A DNA stretch of 45,568 nt from IDS-8 sp964491485 (lineage in GTDB: Bacteria > Pseudomonadota > Gammaproteobacteria > Steroidobacterales > Woeseiaceae): contig CAZBGV010000019.1 in the NCBI GenBank assembly GCA_964491485.1, positions 1 through 45,568 of the forward strand. Direction: 5' to 3'. The notes under the pieces are model-generated. The model was given only the letters and a program-made list of their open reading frames with translations. It did no database searches and was not told the DNA's origin. Both the position numbers and the translations under genes were made by a program. The first letter of the stretch is position 1. Each line of letters opens with the position of its first letter. Shown here piece after piece: positions 1 through 8,773 of the stretch.

Positions 1-81
1 CACGCGGAGGGGCAAGTCTAGCGTTCCGCCCGGCCGGGGACAATGGCTCGCCGGGCCCGGCCGCCCGGGAACGCCGGCATG

Positions 82-1530
82 TCAGTCGCCGACGGCGAAG
101 CGATGGACGAGCTGCCCCCACTCGTCGAAGAAGCGCACGGCGAAGCCGGCCGGCCGCCCGGAAGCGGCGGGCGCGACGTCGACCTCGAGGAAACCGCCCT
201 GGAGTCCGGGGCTCGCATACGGCTGGCGCACGCGCCCGTCCGGATCGGTGCCGCGCGCGTCGCCCGGGTGCACTGCCGGCTGCGCATTCGTATAGCTCAG
301 CGCCCCGGCGGAGAATTCGTGATAGCCGCTCGGGTGGATGCTGTGGTACTGCCAGTGCCGATCGCCGGTGACGATGAACAGCTCGTCCGGCGAGAAGTCG
401 TGCGTCACGAGCCAGCCGAACAGCTCGTCCGCCTCGTTGCGGAAGCCGCCGGGGTTCGTGTGGTTGTCGATCTTGTTGCCCTTGTCCGGTCCCACCAGCG
501 GCGTCGGCACCACCAGGATCTTGAACGTCGCGTCGGACTCGAGCAGCGTGCGCTGCAGCCATGCCGTCTGTTCCGCGCCCCAGATCGATTTGCCGGGGCC
601 GTCGGGCGCCGCGTTCGGGTCGCGGTAATCGCGGCCTTCGAGAAACCACACCTGGAGCTCCCGGCTCACGCGCCGCGTGCGGTACGTGAGGCCGTCGGGT
701 TCGTCCGGGTCGACCACCGGCACCTGCTCGACAAAGATCGCCGCACCGAGACCCGGGGACGGTCCTTCGTCACCCTCTTTGTCGGCATCGTCGTGCCGGA
801 AATCGTGATCGTCCTTCATCCAGTAGCCCGCCGCGCCGCGCAACGCGGAAACCAGGCGCGGCTGCGAGTACTGCCGCTGCCAGCGAAAGCGCATGGACGC
901 CGCGTCGCGCGCCGCCGGCATGCCGGGACGTTGCTGGTCGTAGTACACGTTGTCGCCGTTGAACACGATGAAATCGGGCTCGAGGAACGGCACGTACGCA
1001 AGCGCGGGATAGCCGAGCTCCTTGTCCCGGCCGGCGTAGGGCTGGGTCCGCTGCACGCCCTTGCGATTGAAGCCGCCGAAGTGGAAGCGCTCGTAATTCA
1101 TGCAGGTGAGCACGGTGAACGTCACCGGCCGCGAGATCGCGGCGCCTGCGAGGGTTCTGAACACGGCCGGCTCGCTCGCGACGGCGGAGGCGCGGTCGCG
1201 GCCGTAACGCACGCGGTAGTAATAGCGGGTCGCGGGCTCGAGGTCCTGCACGCGTATTTTCACGATGTAATCGTGCGCGGCCTCCGCTTCCCGCCACCGC
1301 GTCGACCGGTAGTCGCTGAAGCGCGGGTCGCGGCTCAGCTCGAATCTCGCGACGCCCGCAACGCCTGCGACGCCCCCGTCCGCGCGGCGCTCGCTCGTGA
1401 GGCGCGTCTGCAGGATGATGCTGTGCTCCGTCGGCTCGCCCGAGAGCAATCCCTGCGCCAGGCGGATTGCGGGTTCCTCCGGCGCCGCGGCGAGCGGCAG
1501 CAGGCAGGCGAGCACGAGCACCTTTCTCAT
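82..1530 (-). CDS. PhoD-like alkaline phosphatase/phosphodiesterase, secreted
   Basis: A 482-residue exported metallophosphoesterase of the PhoD family, which hydrolyses phosphate mono- or diesters outside the cytoplasm. The N-terminus (MRKVLVLACLLPLAAA) is a signal peptide. A beta-sandwich PhoD N domain follows (start RLAQGLLSGEP), then the metal-binding core with FNGDNVYYD, MKDDHDFRHDDAD and VTGDRHWQYH. An ATG at 1545 overlaps the stop of the upstream sulfatase (ATGA), but the ATG at 1530 has an ideal AGGAG seven bases upstream and begins right at the signal peptide, so I chose 1530. It is the last gene of a sulfatase-sulfatase-phosphatase unit and probably shares the promoter near 4990. 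The substrate is unknown; the context suggests a phosphorylated and sulfated glycan. Bases 1-81 downstream hold no gene, only a GC-rich imperfect inverted repeat at about 23-73. Confidence 0.88.
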   Translation of the reverse strand: MRKVLVLACLLPLAAAPEEPAIRLAQGLLSGEPTEHSIILQTRLTSERRADGGVAGVAGVARFELSRDPRFSDYRSTRWREAEAAHDYIVKIRVQDLEPATRYYYRVRYGRDRASAVASEPAVFRTLAGAAISRPVTFTVLTCMNYERFHFGGFNRKGVQRTQPYAGRDKELGYPALAYVPFLEPDFIVFNGDNVYYDQQRPGMPAARDAASMRFRWQRQYSQPRLVSALRGAAGYWMKDDHDFRHDDADKEGDEGPSPGLGAAIFVEQVPVVDPDEPDGLTYRTRRVSRELQVWFLEGRDYRDPNAAPDGPGKSIWGAEQTAWLQRTLLESDATFKILVVPTPLVGPDKGNKIDNHTNPGGFRNEADELFGWLVTHDFSPDELFIVTGDRHWQYHSIHPSGYHEFSAGALSYTNAQPAVHPGDARGTDPDGRVRQPYASPGLQGGFLEVDVAPAASGRPAGFAVRFFDEWGQLVHRFAVGD

Positions 1531-1541
1531 ACCGACTCTCC

Positions 1542-3092
1542 TCATCCTCCGGAGCCCGGCAGCAGCCTGGCACGCCGCCGCACGTCCTCCGGCAGCGTCT
1601 CGTTGTAGGTTTGCCCGAATCCGCCGTACTGGTGGTAGATGTAGCCCTGCCAGGGGTCTTCGCCGCGCACGCGCGGATCACCGCTGTCGGTGAGGTACTC
1701 CGTGAGCACGGACGCGAGCTCCCGCCGCACGGCCTCGAAGCGTTCGTCTCGGGCCAGGTTGACGACCTGGTCCGGATCGTTCGCAAGGGCGTACAGCTCC
1801 TCCGCCGGGCGCTTGCCGAAGGCGAGCGCGTACTCGCGCGCGTAGCGGCGCCGGTTGTCCGGCTGCAGCATGAAGGTCTTGGTCGGGCCGGCGTCGACGT
1901 CGCCGTACGTCGTCTTGTTGGACGAGTGGAAGTCGGGATCGCCGGCCGGCCAGCGCTCCGGCGCGTAATTCCGGATGTAGAGATACTCGCGGGTGCGGAT
2001 CGCGCGCGACGGATAGGTCGCGCCGGCCGGGCGCGCCCAGGTATGGCGCTCCATGGCCGTCACGACGAACTCGCGGCTGCCCGGCGTGACGCCGCTCCGG
2101 TTCGTTCGCAGGAGCGGCAGCAGGCTGCGTCCCGTCATCGCCGCCGGCACTTCGAGGCCCGCGGCCTCGAGCAGGGTCGGCGCGAAATCGATGTTCGAGA
2201 CGAAATCATCGACCGTACGGCCGGGAGCGCGCACGCCCTTGCCCCAGCGGATGGCGAGCGGCATCCGCGTGCCCGAGTCGTACAGCGTGGTCTTGGCGCG
2301 CGGGAACGGCATGCCGTTGTCGGAGGTCGCAATGACAATCGTGTTCTCGAGCTCGCCTGCGTCCTCCAGCATCCGGAGCACGCTGCCGACGTGCGTGTCC
2401 AGCCATGCGATCTCGTAATAGTAGTCCGTGAGGTCGGCGCGGATTTCCGGCGTGTCGGGCAGGAACGCCGGCACGCGCACGCGCGCCGGGTCGAGGCCCG
2501 CCTCGCGCACGCCCGCGCCCGCGGAGTACACGCGATGCGGCTCGCGGGTGCCGAGCCAGAAGAAGAACGGCGCATCGCCGGGGCGCGTCGCGAGGAAGTC
2601 GGCGAAGTTCGCGGCGTAATCGATCGGCGAGATCCCCTCGGCCACCCTCGAAGCCACCACGCGCGCGTTGAACTCGCGGCCGATCGGGTAGCGCTCGAGC
2701 CCGAGGTAGTCCCAGCTCCCGGGATTCCAGCCCTTGCCCGTGAAGCCGACGAAGTAGCCCGCGTCCTCCAGCAGGAGCGGCAGGAGCGGCAGGTCGGGCG
2801 GAATCGAGCCGTGCAGGATGCCGGCTTCCCGCAGGCGCCAGATGTCCTGGCCGGTGAGGATCGCGCTGCGCGCGCCGGTGCAGGAGGGCGATGCCGTGAA
2901 CGCGTGCGTGAACAGCACGCCTTCGGCGGCGATGCGGTCGAACGAGGGCGTGGCGACGACCGGGTCGCCGTAGGCGCTGGCGTGTGGCCACGACTGGTCG
3001 TCCGAGATGATGAACAGGATGTTCGGCCGAGCCTCCGCAGCGCGAACCGAAACGACCGCGACCAGGAGAGCCAGCAGCACGGTTCGAGCCAT
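1542..3092 (-). CDS. Type I sulfatase, exported, with CTGAR active-site signature
   Basis: A 516-residue sulfatase of the alkaline-phosphatase superfamily, expected to remove sulfate esters from carbohydrate in the periplasm or outside. Residues 1-21 are a signal peptide (MARTVLLALLVAVVSV). The fold starts at RPNILFIISDDQSW, with metal ligands D31-D32. The formylglycine-forming Cys is C71 in CTGAR, where the usual motif is C-x-P-x-R, so glycine replaces the proline. GKGW, ATSDNG and the C-terminal ELYALANDPDQ region are typical of the family. The longer open frame upstream (to 4226) is a shadow of the preceding gene. The ATG at 3092 has AAGGTG seven bases upstream, lies five bases after the previous stop, and precedes the signal peptide. 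Activation needs a formylglycine-generating enzyme, which is not in this window. The substrate linkage cannot be told. Confidence 0.9.
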   Translation of the reverse strand: MARTVLLALLVAVVSVRAAEARPNILFIISDDQSWPHASAYGDPVVATPSFDRIAAEGVLFTHAFTASPSCTGARSAILTGQDIWRLREAGILHGSIPPDLPLLPLLLEDAGYFVGFTGKGWNPGSWDYLGLERYPIGREFNARVVASRVAEGISPIDYAANFADFLATRPGDAPFFFWLGTREPHRVYSAGAGVREAGLDPARVRVPAFLPDTPEIRADLTDYYYEIAWLDTHVGSVLRMLEDAGELENTIVIATSDNGMPFPRAKTTLYDSGTRMPLAIRWGKGVRAPGRTVDDFVSNIDFAPTLLEAAGLEVPAAMTGRSLLPLLRTNRSGVTPGSREFVVTAMERHTWARPAGATYPSRAIRTREYLYIRNYAPERWPAGDPDFHSSNKTTYGDVDAGPTKTFMLQPDNRRRYAREYALAFGKRPAEELYALANDPDQVVNLARDERFEAVRRELASVLTEYLTDSGDPRVRGEDPWQGYIYHQYGGFGQTYNETLPEDVRRRARLLPGSGG

Positions 3093-3097
3093 CTTCG

Positions 3098-4954
3098 TCA
3101 CCTTGGGTGCAGCAAGGGAGGGGTCCTGGCCTCCGCGGTCTCGATACGCGCCAGCAGCTCGCGACGGACGCGATCGGGATATTTCTCCTCGAACCGCACG
3201 CGTTCGAGGAGCGGACGGATCGGCAACGCGCGCCGCCCGGCGAGGTCGATCGCGAGCATGGCAGCGAGGTGATCGGCCGGGTCCAGCGCAGCGTCTTCGA
3301 TGATTGCCCCGAGGACCTCCAAAGCGGGCGGCGAATCGCCCGCGAGCAGCAAGCCGCGCGCCGCCGCGGCGCGAACGACGGGCTCCTCGTCCTCGAGTAA
3401 TGGCGTCAATGCCTGCGCCAGTGCATCGCGCCGCGCCTCGTCTGCCGCGAAGTTGCCCAGCCCGACGGCCGCCCAATAGCGCACGGCCGCATTGTCGCCG
3501 CGGGAAAGTCCGGCGAGCTCTTCCGCCGAAAGGGTATGCAATCGGCGCAGCACGGACCAGGCTTCCCGCACCCGATCGGTTCCTCGCAACGCGTATTCGC
3601 TGCCCTGCTCCACGCGCCATTTGCGCAGCAGCGATTCGGGGACGGCGCCGAGGTCGCCGATGCGCTGCTGCATCGACCAGAGCTCGCCGCGCATCGAGGC
3701 GAGCACGCCGGCATACGCCGGGTCGCTCGCCAGGTTCTCGAGCTCGAAGGGATCCCGCTCGAGGTCGTACAGTTCCTCGATCGGCTTGTACTGGAAATAC
3801 CAGCGAACCGCCGGATCGGGCGAGGAAGCAGCCTCGAGCCGCCTCAGCTCGGCAGTGATGCCGCTCCACGGGTGAGCTTCGGCGTATTCCTGGTGCTGCA
3901 GCCGCGGCTTGAAGTACTCGTAATTCCGCACGTACTTGTATCGGCTGCCGATCACGGTGCGGATGATGTCGATGCGCTCGTCCATCCGGTCGCGGTGCGC
4001 AAAGACGCCGCTTGCGGGTTCCTGCCGCCGCGGCCCTAGCAGCACGCGTCCCTGCATGTGCCCGGGAACGTCCACGCCCGCCAGGCTGAGGACGGTGGGC
4101 GCCAGGTCGATGAGGCTCACGGGGTCGAGGCGGACCTCGTTCCCATCCCCGATCACGAACCGCTCGCGCCACTTCGCTGGCACATGAACGATGAGCGGCA
4201 CGCGCAGGCCCAGGTCGAAGATCCACCGTTTGCCGCGTGGCAGCCCCGGGCCGTGATCGGCCCAGATCATCACCACCGTATCGTCGGTCGCGCCCGTGGC
4301 CTCCAGCCGCGCGAGCTGCTCCCCGATCCAGGCGTCGGCCTCGTGCACGTTCTGGTAGTAACCGGCCCAGAAGCGCCGGACGGTGGGCGTGTCGGGGTAG
4401 TACGGCGGCAGGTCGAGCGCCTCGGGATCGAACAGCGCCGCAGCGTATTCGCCGCGATTGCGCGATTCGTGCGTACCCGAGTAGTTGATGACCGAAAAGA
4501 ACGGCTGCCCGGGATCGGTACGTTCCTCCCAGTCACGGTGCCCCGCGCCATCGAGGTCCCAGGTGTCGGGCGGCGCCTCGAACTGGTAATCGGTCTTCTT
4601 GCGATTCGTCGTGAAGTAACCGGCCTGGCGCAGGTACCACGGAAAGGGCTTGATCTGCTCCGGCCGCAGGATGTCCGTGCGCATGAACTGCGCGCCGAGC
4701 GCCACCGCGTACACGCCCGTGATCAGGGCAGAGCGTGATACGGCACAGACCGGCGCCGTCGCGTAGGCGTTCGCGAAGCGGATGCCGTCGCGCGCGAGCG
4801 CGTCGATGTGCGGCGTCACCGCGCCGCGGTCGCCGTAAGCGCCGAGCTGCGTGCTCGTATCTTCCAGGGACAGCCACAGGAAGCTCGGACGCCCGGCTGC
4901 CGCGCCCGCGGCACCGGGGAGGACCAGCACTAGCAGCAAGAATGTCCGCGCCAT
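3098..4954 (-). CDS. Type I sulfatase with C-terminal HEAT-like repeats, CAVSR signature
   Basis: A 618-residue exported sulfatase resembling the heparan-N-sulfatase-like branch common in glycan degraders. Signal peptide is residues 1-20. The core begins at RPSFLWLSLEDTSTQ, where E31-D32 replaces the common DD pair. The modifiable Cys is C70 in CAVSRSALITG, with valine in place of the motif proline. IWADHGPGLPRGKRW is the conserved DHG motif. Residues from about 440 to 600 form alpha-helical HEAT-like repeats (VRYWAAVGLGNF, VRAAAARGLLLAG), possibly for substrate or partner binding. The ATG at 4954 precedes the signal peptide and follows a G-rich ribosome site; the frame runs further upstream to 5014 but that part crosses the promoter. 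It is the first gene of the unit and has two FadR-type operators in its promoter, so it is probably controlled by the GntR regulator at 15096. Confidence 0.9.
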   Translation of the reverse strand: MARTFLLLVLVLPGAAGAAAGRPSFLWLSLEDTSTQLGAYGDRGAVTPHIDALARDGIRFANAYATAPVCAVSRSALITGVYAVALGAQFMRTDILRPEQIKPFPWYLRQAGYFTTNRKKTDYQFEAPPDTWDLDGAGHRDWEERTDPGQPFFSVINYSGTHESRNRGEYAAALFDPEALDLPPYYPDTPTVRRFWAGYYQNVHEADAWIGEQLARLEATGATDDTVVMIWADHGPGLPRGKRWIFDLGLRVPLIVHVPAKWRERFVIGDGNEVRLDPVSLIDLAPTVLSLAGVDVPGHMQGRVLLGPRRQEPASGVFAHRDRMDERIDIIRTVIGSRYKYVRNYEYFKPRLQHQEYAEAHPWSGITAELRRLEAASSPDPAVRWYFQYKPIEELYDLERDPFELENLASDPAYAGVLASMRGELWSMQQRIGDLGAVPESLLRKWRVEQGSEYALRGTDRVREAWSVLRRLHTLSAEELAGLSRGDNAAVRYWAAVGLGNFAADEARRDALAQALTPLLEDEEPVVRAAAARGLLLAGDSPPALEVLGAIIEDAALDPADHLAAMLAIDLAGRRALPIRPLLERVRFEEKYPDRVRRELLARIETAEARTPPLLHPR

Positions 4955-4970
4955 CCCCCTCCCCGGAATG

Positions 4971-4981
4971 TGGTCAGGCCA
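4971..4981. promoter_or_regulatory. FadR-type operator copy 1 (TGGTCAGGCCA)
   Basis: The 11-mer TGGTCAGGCCA, followed by AT, is an imperfect palindrome of the TGG-N5-CCA form bound by FadR-subfamily GntR regulators. The same 13 bases recur at 15053 and, inverted, at 30654-30666. It lies 17 bases before the sulfatase start at 4954 and just downstream of a TATACT -10 box, so binding would cover the transcription start. Assignment to the local regulator is inferred. Confidence 0.75.
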
Positions 4982-4984
4982 ATT

Positions 4985-5014
4985 AGTATACTGGCTTGTC
5001 CACTGACCTGGCAA
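4985..5014 (-). promoter_or_regulatory. Probable sigma70 promoter of the sulfatase-sulfatase-phoD unit
   Basis: On the minus strand TTGCCA (5014-5009) and TATACT (4990-4985) are spaced by 18 bases, a near-consensus housekeeping promoter in otherwise GC-rich DNA. One operator-like site (4992-5002) lies between the two boxes and another (4971-4981) directly after the -10 box. The predicted leader is about 24 bases. Confidence 0.6.
4992..5002. promoter_or_regulatory. FadR-type operator copy 2, variant (TGGCTTGTCCA)
   Basis: TGGCTTGTCCA keeps the TGG-N5-CCA frame of the repeated operator; its reverse complement TGGACAAGCCA differs by one base from the reverse complement of the copy at 37048. It sits in the spacer of the promoter at 4985-5014. 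The centres of copies 1 and 2 are 21 bases apart, two helical turns, which would suit cooperative binding. Confidence 0.55.
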
Positions 5015-5023
5015 CGGAAGCCC

Positions 5024-7681
5024 TCAGGGGCCGATGGTATCGAGGAGCCACGTGACGATGCCCTGTGGGGGCACGGTGCTCGTCGCCTCGGACGCCGGCG
5101 CCTCGTCGAGCCGCGCGCTCCGGGGCTGCACCGGCCGACCCCGCAGCATGACCTCGCCGGGCGCGACCGGGACGAAATACGGGTTGAAGGCGCGGATCAG
5201 CAGCGCCTCGCAGTCCTCCGCCTTCTTCACCGCCGACACGACCAGCGGACCGCCGACCTCGGCCAGGCTGCAGGCATCCGGCAGGTCCGGGGCCTGCCGG
5301 TTCAGGGCGAAGCGCGGGTACGCGCCGGCGTGGAAGGACGGCACGTCCGCCAGGTAGCGGCGCGCCAGCGCGGCCAGCGTGGACGGTGCGCCGGCGAACG
5401 GCGCGAGCGCGAAGCGGAAGCGCAACCGCCCGGGAAGCTCTGCCTCCGGCGTCGGCAGCGGCATCCCGGACAGGCGGCCGGGTCGGTACAGGAGATCCGG
5501 CTTGCCCATGACACCGACGCTGCGGAACAGGGTGACGGCGAGCGTGCCGGGATCGTCGGGATCGATCTCGTACTCGCGCAAGCCGTCGGTGAGCACGCCG
5601 AGTCCTCCCGTACCGTCCGCGAGCGCCACGAAACCCTGCATCGGGTAGATTGGCACGGGCTTCGAGCTCCAGCCTGCGCGCTCCCAGTCGGCGAGCTCGG
5701 GCGGCCGGCTCGGCCGCTCGATCAGGCCGAACGGCTGCTCGGCGTAAGACACGTCGGTATCGAGCCCGGTGCGGAACAGCGCCTGCAGCCGGTGATCCCG
5801 CGCCGTGTTGTCGAGCGCGATCGTGACGCGCAGGAACGGCTCGTCGGCGCGCAACGCGAGCGTCAGGTCGACGGGCAAGGTCGCCGAGGCGCGGCGCGCC
5901 GCGCGCTCCTCGAGATCGCGGGGAACGTCGAGCGCGTACCGGAGGCGCAGCGACTGCTGCAGCGGTCCCGTCGTAACTTCCGCCTCGGGCCGCGCGCCGA
6001 GCGTGGACACTTTCCAGTCCGCGCGCGGCGGCGAAAAATCGTACTCGTCGCCGTCGTCGCCGCCGTCTACGAGCTCGAGCAGCCCGGCGAACACGCGGCC
6101 GCCCGCAAGCTCCGTGAGCTCGAGCGTGCCGTCGTCGGCGAGCCGCACCCGCAACAACCCGTTCTCGATGCAGCCAGCCGGGGCGTTGCGTGCAAACGCC
6201 GGAGACGCCGCGGACTCGCGGGCACGCAGGTAGAGCGTCGTGTACCCCAGCGCCGGGAGCTCGCCCGCATCGACCAGCAGCCGGTGCCGGAACATGGGCG
6301 TATTGCCCTTCCGCGGCGGCACCAGCGCGGCGACGTCCTGCACCAGCTCGCCGAGGCGCAGAGTCTCCACCGCGAGCGGCTGGAACGCGCACGTGCTGCC
6401 GTTGCCGTCGCGCAACTCGAGGCGGGCGGCATCGGAGGCTTCGGCGAGCACTTGCACCGTCGCGAGCGTGCGCCGGCGCTCGGGCAGCGTGTTGAAGAGC
6501 AGCACGCGCTCACCGTCCTGCCGCGCGCGCACGCGCTCCGCGATGGCGCGCATGCGGAGCTCGAGGAGCGCTTGTCCGGACTCCAGCACGTCGCGGCAGC
6601 GCTGCTTCACGGCGCGATTGACCTCGTCGGAGTTGCAGCCGCCGATGCTGTCGTGCGCGTGGCTTTCGAGCAGCGTCTTCCAGGCCCGTTCCAGGAAGCC
6701 GTGCGGGTACGGCATGCCGAGCGACCAGCCGATGGCGAGCACCGGCTCCAGCGCCAGCGTGAGCAGCTTCTCGGCGTCGGCATTCGCTTTCTTGACGTCG
6801 TAGCGCGTCGACCAGATGCCGCGATGGATACGGCCGTGCCGCGCCGCGAGCATCTCGCCGCGAACGACCCCGAGAGCACCGCCTGCTTCCACTGCGTCGA
6901 AGAAGCGGGCGGGCGTCGACAGGAGGTACTCGATCGCCGGCTGACGCCCGTTCTCGTCCGCGAGTATCCCGGGCAGGCGCGGATCCCACGGCTGCTGGTC
7001 GTTGCCCGCCATGAGCAGCACGTTCGGCCCCGCGTTGAACGGACGCATGTACTCGACGTGATGTCGCAGCTGCGCCAGCCTCACCCCGGGGGCCGCGGCG
7101 TCGTCCGGCATGCCCTTGACGCCGGAATAGCCGGAGAGGATCGCCGCGGCAATTACGCGGCTGCCGTCGGGCGCTTCCCATACGAACTCGCTCCGCGGGT
7201 GCACCCGCTCCGAAAAGCCGCGCCAGAAGATGCAGCGCTCGATGCCGAAGCCCTTGAGGATCTGCGGGAGCTGCGCCGTCTGGCCGAAGGAATCCGGCAC
7301 GTAACCGACGGAGAGCGGCTCCCCGCCGAGCGCACGCGCGTCGCGCGTCCCGTACAGCAGGTTGCGCACCAGCGACTCCGCGCCGACGACGCACTGGTCG
7401 CTCTGCGTGTACCAGGGGCCCACGAGCAGCTTCCCCGCGCGCACCAGCGCCGCCACGCGCCCGCGCTCCGCCGGCACGAGCGCGAGGTAGTCCTCGACGA
7501 GCACGCTCTGGCCGTCGAGCACGAATGCGGGCAGCCGGCCCTGCTCGAGCTCGTCGAGCACGACGGGCAGCATCTCGCCGAGCAGCACCCGCGACTGCTC
7601 CGCGGTGAAATACCACTCGCGATCCCAGTGCGTGTGCGGGACGACGTGCACACGCACCGGACGTACCGCGTCAGTCGCCAC
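5024..7681 (-). CDS. mngB: GH38 alpha-mannosidase, MngB type (phospho-mannosylglycerate hydrolase)
   Basis: An 885-residue cytoplasmic glycoside hydrolase family 38 enzyme; it has no signal peptide. It is close in length (877 residues) and in sequence to my recollection of E. coli MngB, which splits 2-O-(6-phospho-alpha-mannosyl)-D-glycerate into mannose 6-phosphate and glycerate. Visible family marks are VVPHTHWDREWYFTAEQSR (zinc ligands H16, H18), the nucleophile D130 in VPDSFGQTAQLP, FWRGFSER, and LESHAHDSIGGCNSDE. The start is GTG at 7681, overlapping the end of the EIIC gene by 11 bases, so the two are translationally coupled. The E. coli pairing of this enzyme with a fructose-family PTS is repeated here, which supports the substrate call. 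Another alpha-mannosidic phosphosugar cannot be excluded. Confidence 0.87.
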   Translation of the reverse strand: MATDAVRPVRVHVVPHTHWDREWYFTAEQSRVLLGEMLPVVLDELEQGRLPAFVLDGQSVLVEDYLALVPAERGRVAALVRAGKLLVGPWYTQSDQCVVGAESLVRNLLYGTRDARALGGEPLSVGYVPDSFGQTAQLPQILKGFGIERCIFWRGFSERVHPRSEFVWEAPDGSRVIAAAILSGYSGVKGMPDDAAAPGVRLAQLRHHVEYMRPFNAGPNVLLMAGNDQQPWDPRLPGILADENGRQPAIEYLLSTPARFFDAVEAGGALGVVRGEMLAARHGRIHRGIWSTRYDVKKANADAEKLLTLALEPVLAIGWSLGMPYPHGFLERAWKTLLESHAHDSIGGCNSDEVNRAVKQRCRDVLESGQALLELRMRAIAERVRARQDGERVLLFNTLPERRRTLATVQVLAEASDAARLELRDGNGSTCAFQPLAVETLRLGELVQDVAALVPPRKGNTPMFRHRLLVDAGELPALGYTTLYLRARESAASPAFARNAPAGCIENGLLRVRLADDGTLELTELAGGRVFAGLLELVDGGDDGDEYDFSPPRADWKVSTLGARPEAEVTTGPLQQSLRLRYALDVPRDLEERAARRASATLPVDLTLALRADEPFLRVTIALDNTARDHRLQALFRTGLDTDVSYAEQPFGLIERPSRPPELADWERAGWSSKPVPIYPMQGFVALADGTGGLGVLTDGLREYEIDPDDPGTLAVTLFRSVGVMGKPDLLYRPGRLSGMPLPTPEAELPGRLRFRFALAPFAGAPSTLAALARRYLADVPSFHAGAYPRFALNRQAPDLPDACSLAEVGGPLVVSAVKKAEDCEALLIRAFNPYFVPVAPGEVMLRGRPVQPRSARLDEAPASEATSTVPPQGIVTWLLDTIGP

Positions 7682-8747
7682 GCTCGGGCCTCATGAGCGC
7701 GAGCGAGCCGAAGGCGATGATGAGCGCGCCGACGGCGATCGACAGCACGTACACGGCCCAGTTGCCGACCGCGAGCCAGCCGTAAAAGCCGCTGATCGGC
7801 GCCCGGTTCTCGGCGCCCAGGGCCACGGCGAGGGCGGCGGCCAGGGAAGAGCCCGCGACGTTGACGGCGATCAGCCGCGGGCGGGCGAGCACGAACGGCA
7901 GCGCACCTTCGCTGACGCCGACGAAACCCATGATGAGCGCCGCCTTGCCGGCCTCGTGCAACGAAGCCGGGAAGCGGTGGGTCCACAGCACCGCGGCGAG
8001 GCCGAGGCCGAGCGGCGGCACGATGATCGCGACCTGCGCAGCCGTATTCGGGTCGTAGATGCCGGACGCGAGCAGCGCCATCGCGGTGGTGACCGCGGCC
8101 TTGTTCACCGGCCCGCCGAGGTCGAAGCCCGTCATGGCACCCACGATGGCCGCGAGCGCGATCCGGTTCGCGCCGGACATGCCGCGCAGCCAGGACTCCA
8201 GCGCGTGGTTCAGCGCCGCGAGCGGATCGCCGATCACGTACAGCACGATCACGCAGGTGAGCAGCGTGCCGATGAACGGGATGATGAAGATTGGGACGAC
8301 GCTCGCGAACGCGCCGGGCAGCCTGATCCGGGTGGCCAGCAGGCGCACGATCCAGCCGGCGAGCAGGCCGGCCGCGAGCGCGCCGAGGAAGCCGGTGCCG
8401 AGGTTCTGCGCGAGCAGGCCCGCGATCAGGCCGGGACCGAGGCCGGGCTTCGAGGCGATGCCGTACGCGATGTAACCGGCGGCGACCGGCAGCATGAGGA
8501 ACAGGCCGATGCCGCCGATCATGTCGAACGCGTGCAGGAGGCGCAGCATCGCGCTGGCGCTGTCCGCGTAGCGGCCGTCCCAGATGTCCGCGACGCCATA
8601 GAACGAGGCGCCGATGCGCGCCGTGCCCATGATCACGGCGCCCGCGATCACGAGCGGCAGCATGTACGACACGCCGGTCATGAGTGCCTGCCGGACTTCG
8701 ATCCCGAGGCTCTTCTTCGTGCCGCCCTGCGACTTGAACCGGGCCAT
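7671..8747 (-). CDS. PTS fructose-family EIIC permease, probably for mannosylglycerate
   Basis: A 358-residue polytopic inner-membrane protein, the transport domain of a fructose-family phosphotransferase system. After a short basic N-terminus (MARFKSQGGTKKSLG) the conserved entry helix VRQALMTGVSYMLPLV begins, and GFVGVSEGALPFVL matches the family's GxTEGAIPF substrate-site motif. It takes a sugar across the membrane while EIIB phosphorylates it. The ATG at 8747 follows a purine-rich site and lies 26 bases after the EIIB stop. The large open frame reaching to 11180 is only the antisense-free extension of this frame through the EIIB and EI genes. The adjacent MngB-type mannosidase suggests mannosylglycerate as substrate; fructose is the main alternative. 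Confidence 0.88.
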   Translation of the reverse strand: MARFKSQGGTKKSLGIEVRQALMTGVSYMLPLVIAGAVIMGTARIGASFYGVADIWDGRYADSASAMLRLLHAFDMIGGIGLFLMLPVAAGYIAYGIASKPGLGPGLIAGLLAQNLGTGFLGALAAGLLAGWIVRLLATRIRLPGAFASVVPIFIIPFIGTLLTCVIVLYVIGDPLAALNHALESWLRGMSGANRIALAAIVGAMTGFDLGGPVNKAAVTTAMALLASGIYDPNTAAQVAIIVPPLGLGLAAVLWTHRFPASLHEAGKAALIMGFVGVSEGALPFVLARPRLIAVNVAGSSLAAALAVALGAENRAPISGFYGWLAVGNWAVYVLSIAVGALIIAFGSLALMRPERGD

Positions 8748-8773
8748 CCTGCCTACCTGCCGCTGCTCGCCGA

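Noticed and set aside
23..73. GC-rich inverted repeat after the PhoD-like gene as a terminator
   Set aside because: Pairing is imperfect, there is no U-run, and such self-complementarity is common in this composition.
1467..3272. Long plus-strand open frame opposite the first sulfatase genes
   Set aside because: Antisense shadow of a high-GC coding strand: Arg/Ala/His-rich, no domain motifs, and fully covered by a sulfatase with clear motifs on the other strand.
3093..4226. N-terminal extension of the first sulfatase frame
   Set aside because: The extension is Arg/Ala-rich, overlaps the upstream sulfatase gene, and a signal peptide with a good ribosome site starts at 3092.
4970..7696. 908-codon plus-strand open frame opposite the mannosidase
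   Set aside because: Composition is typical of frame shadow (runs of R, A, H, Q); the minus strand encodes a complete GH38 enzyme over the same bases.
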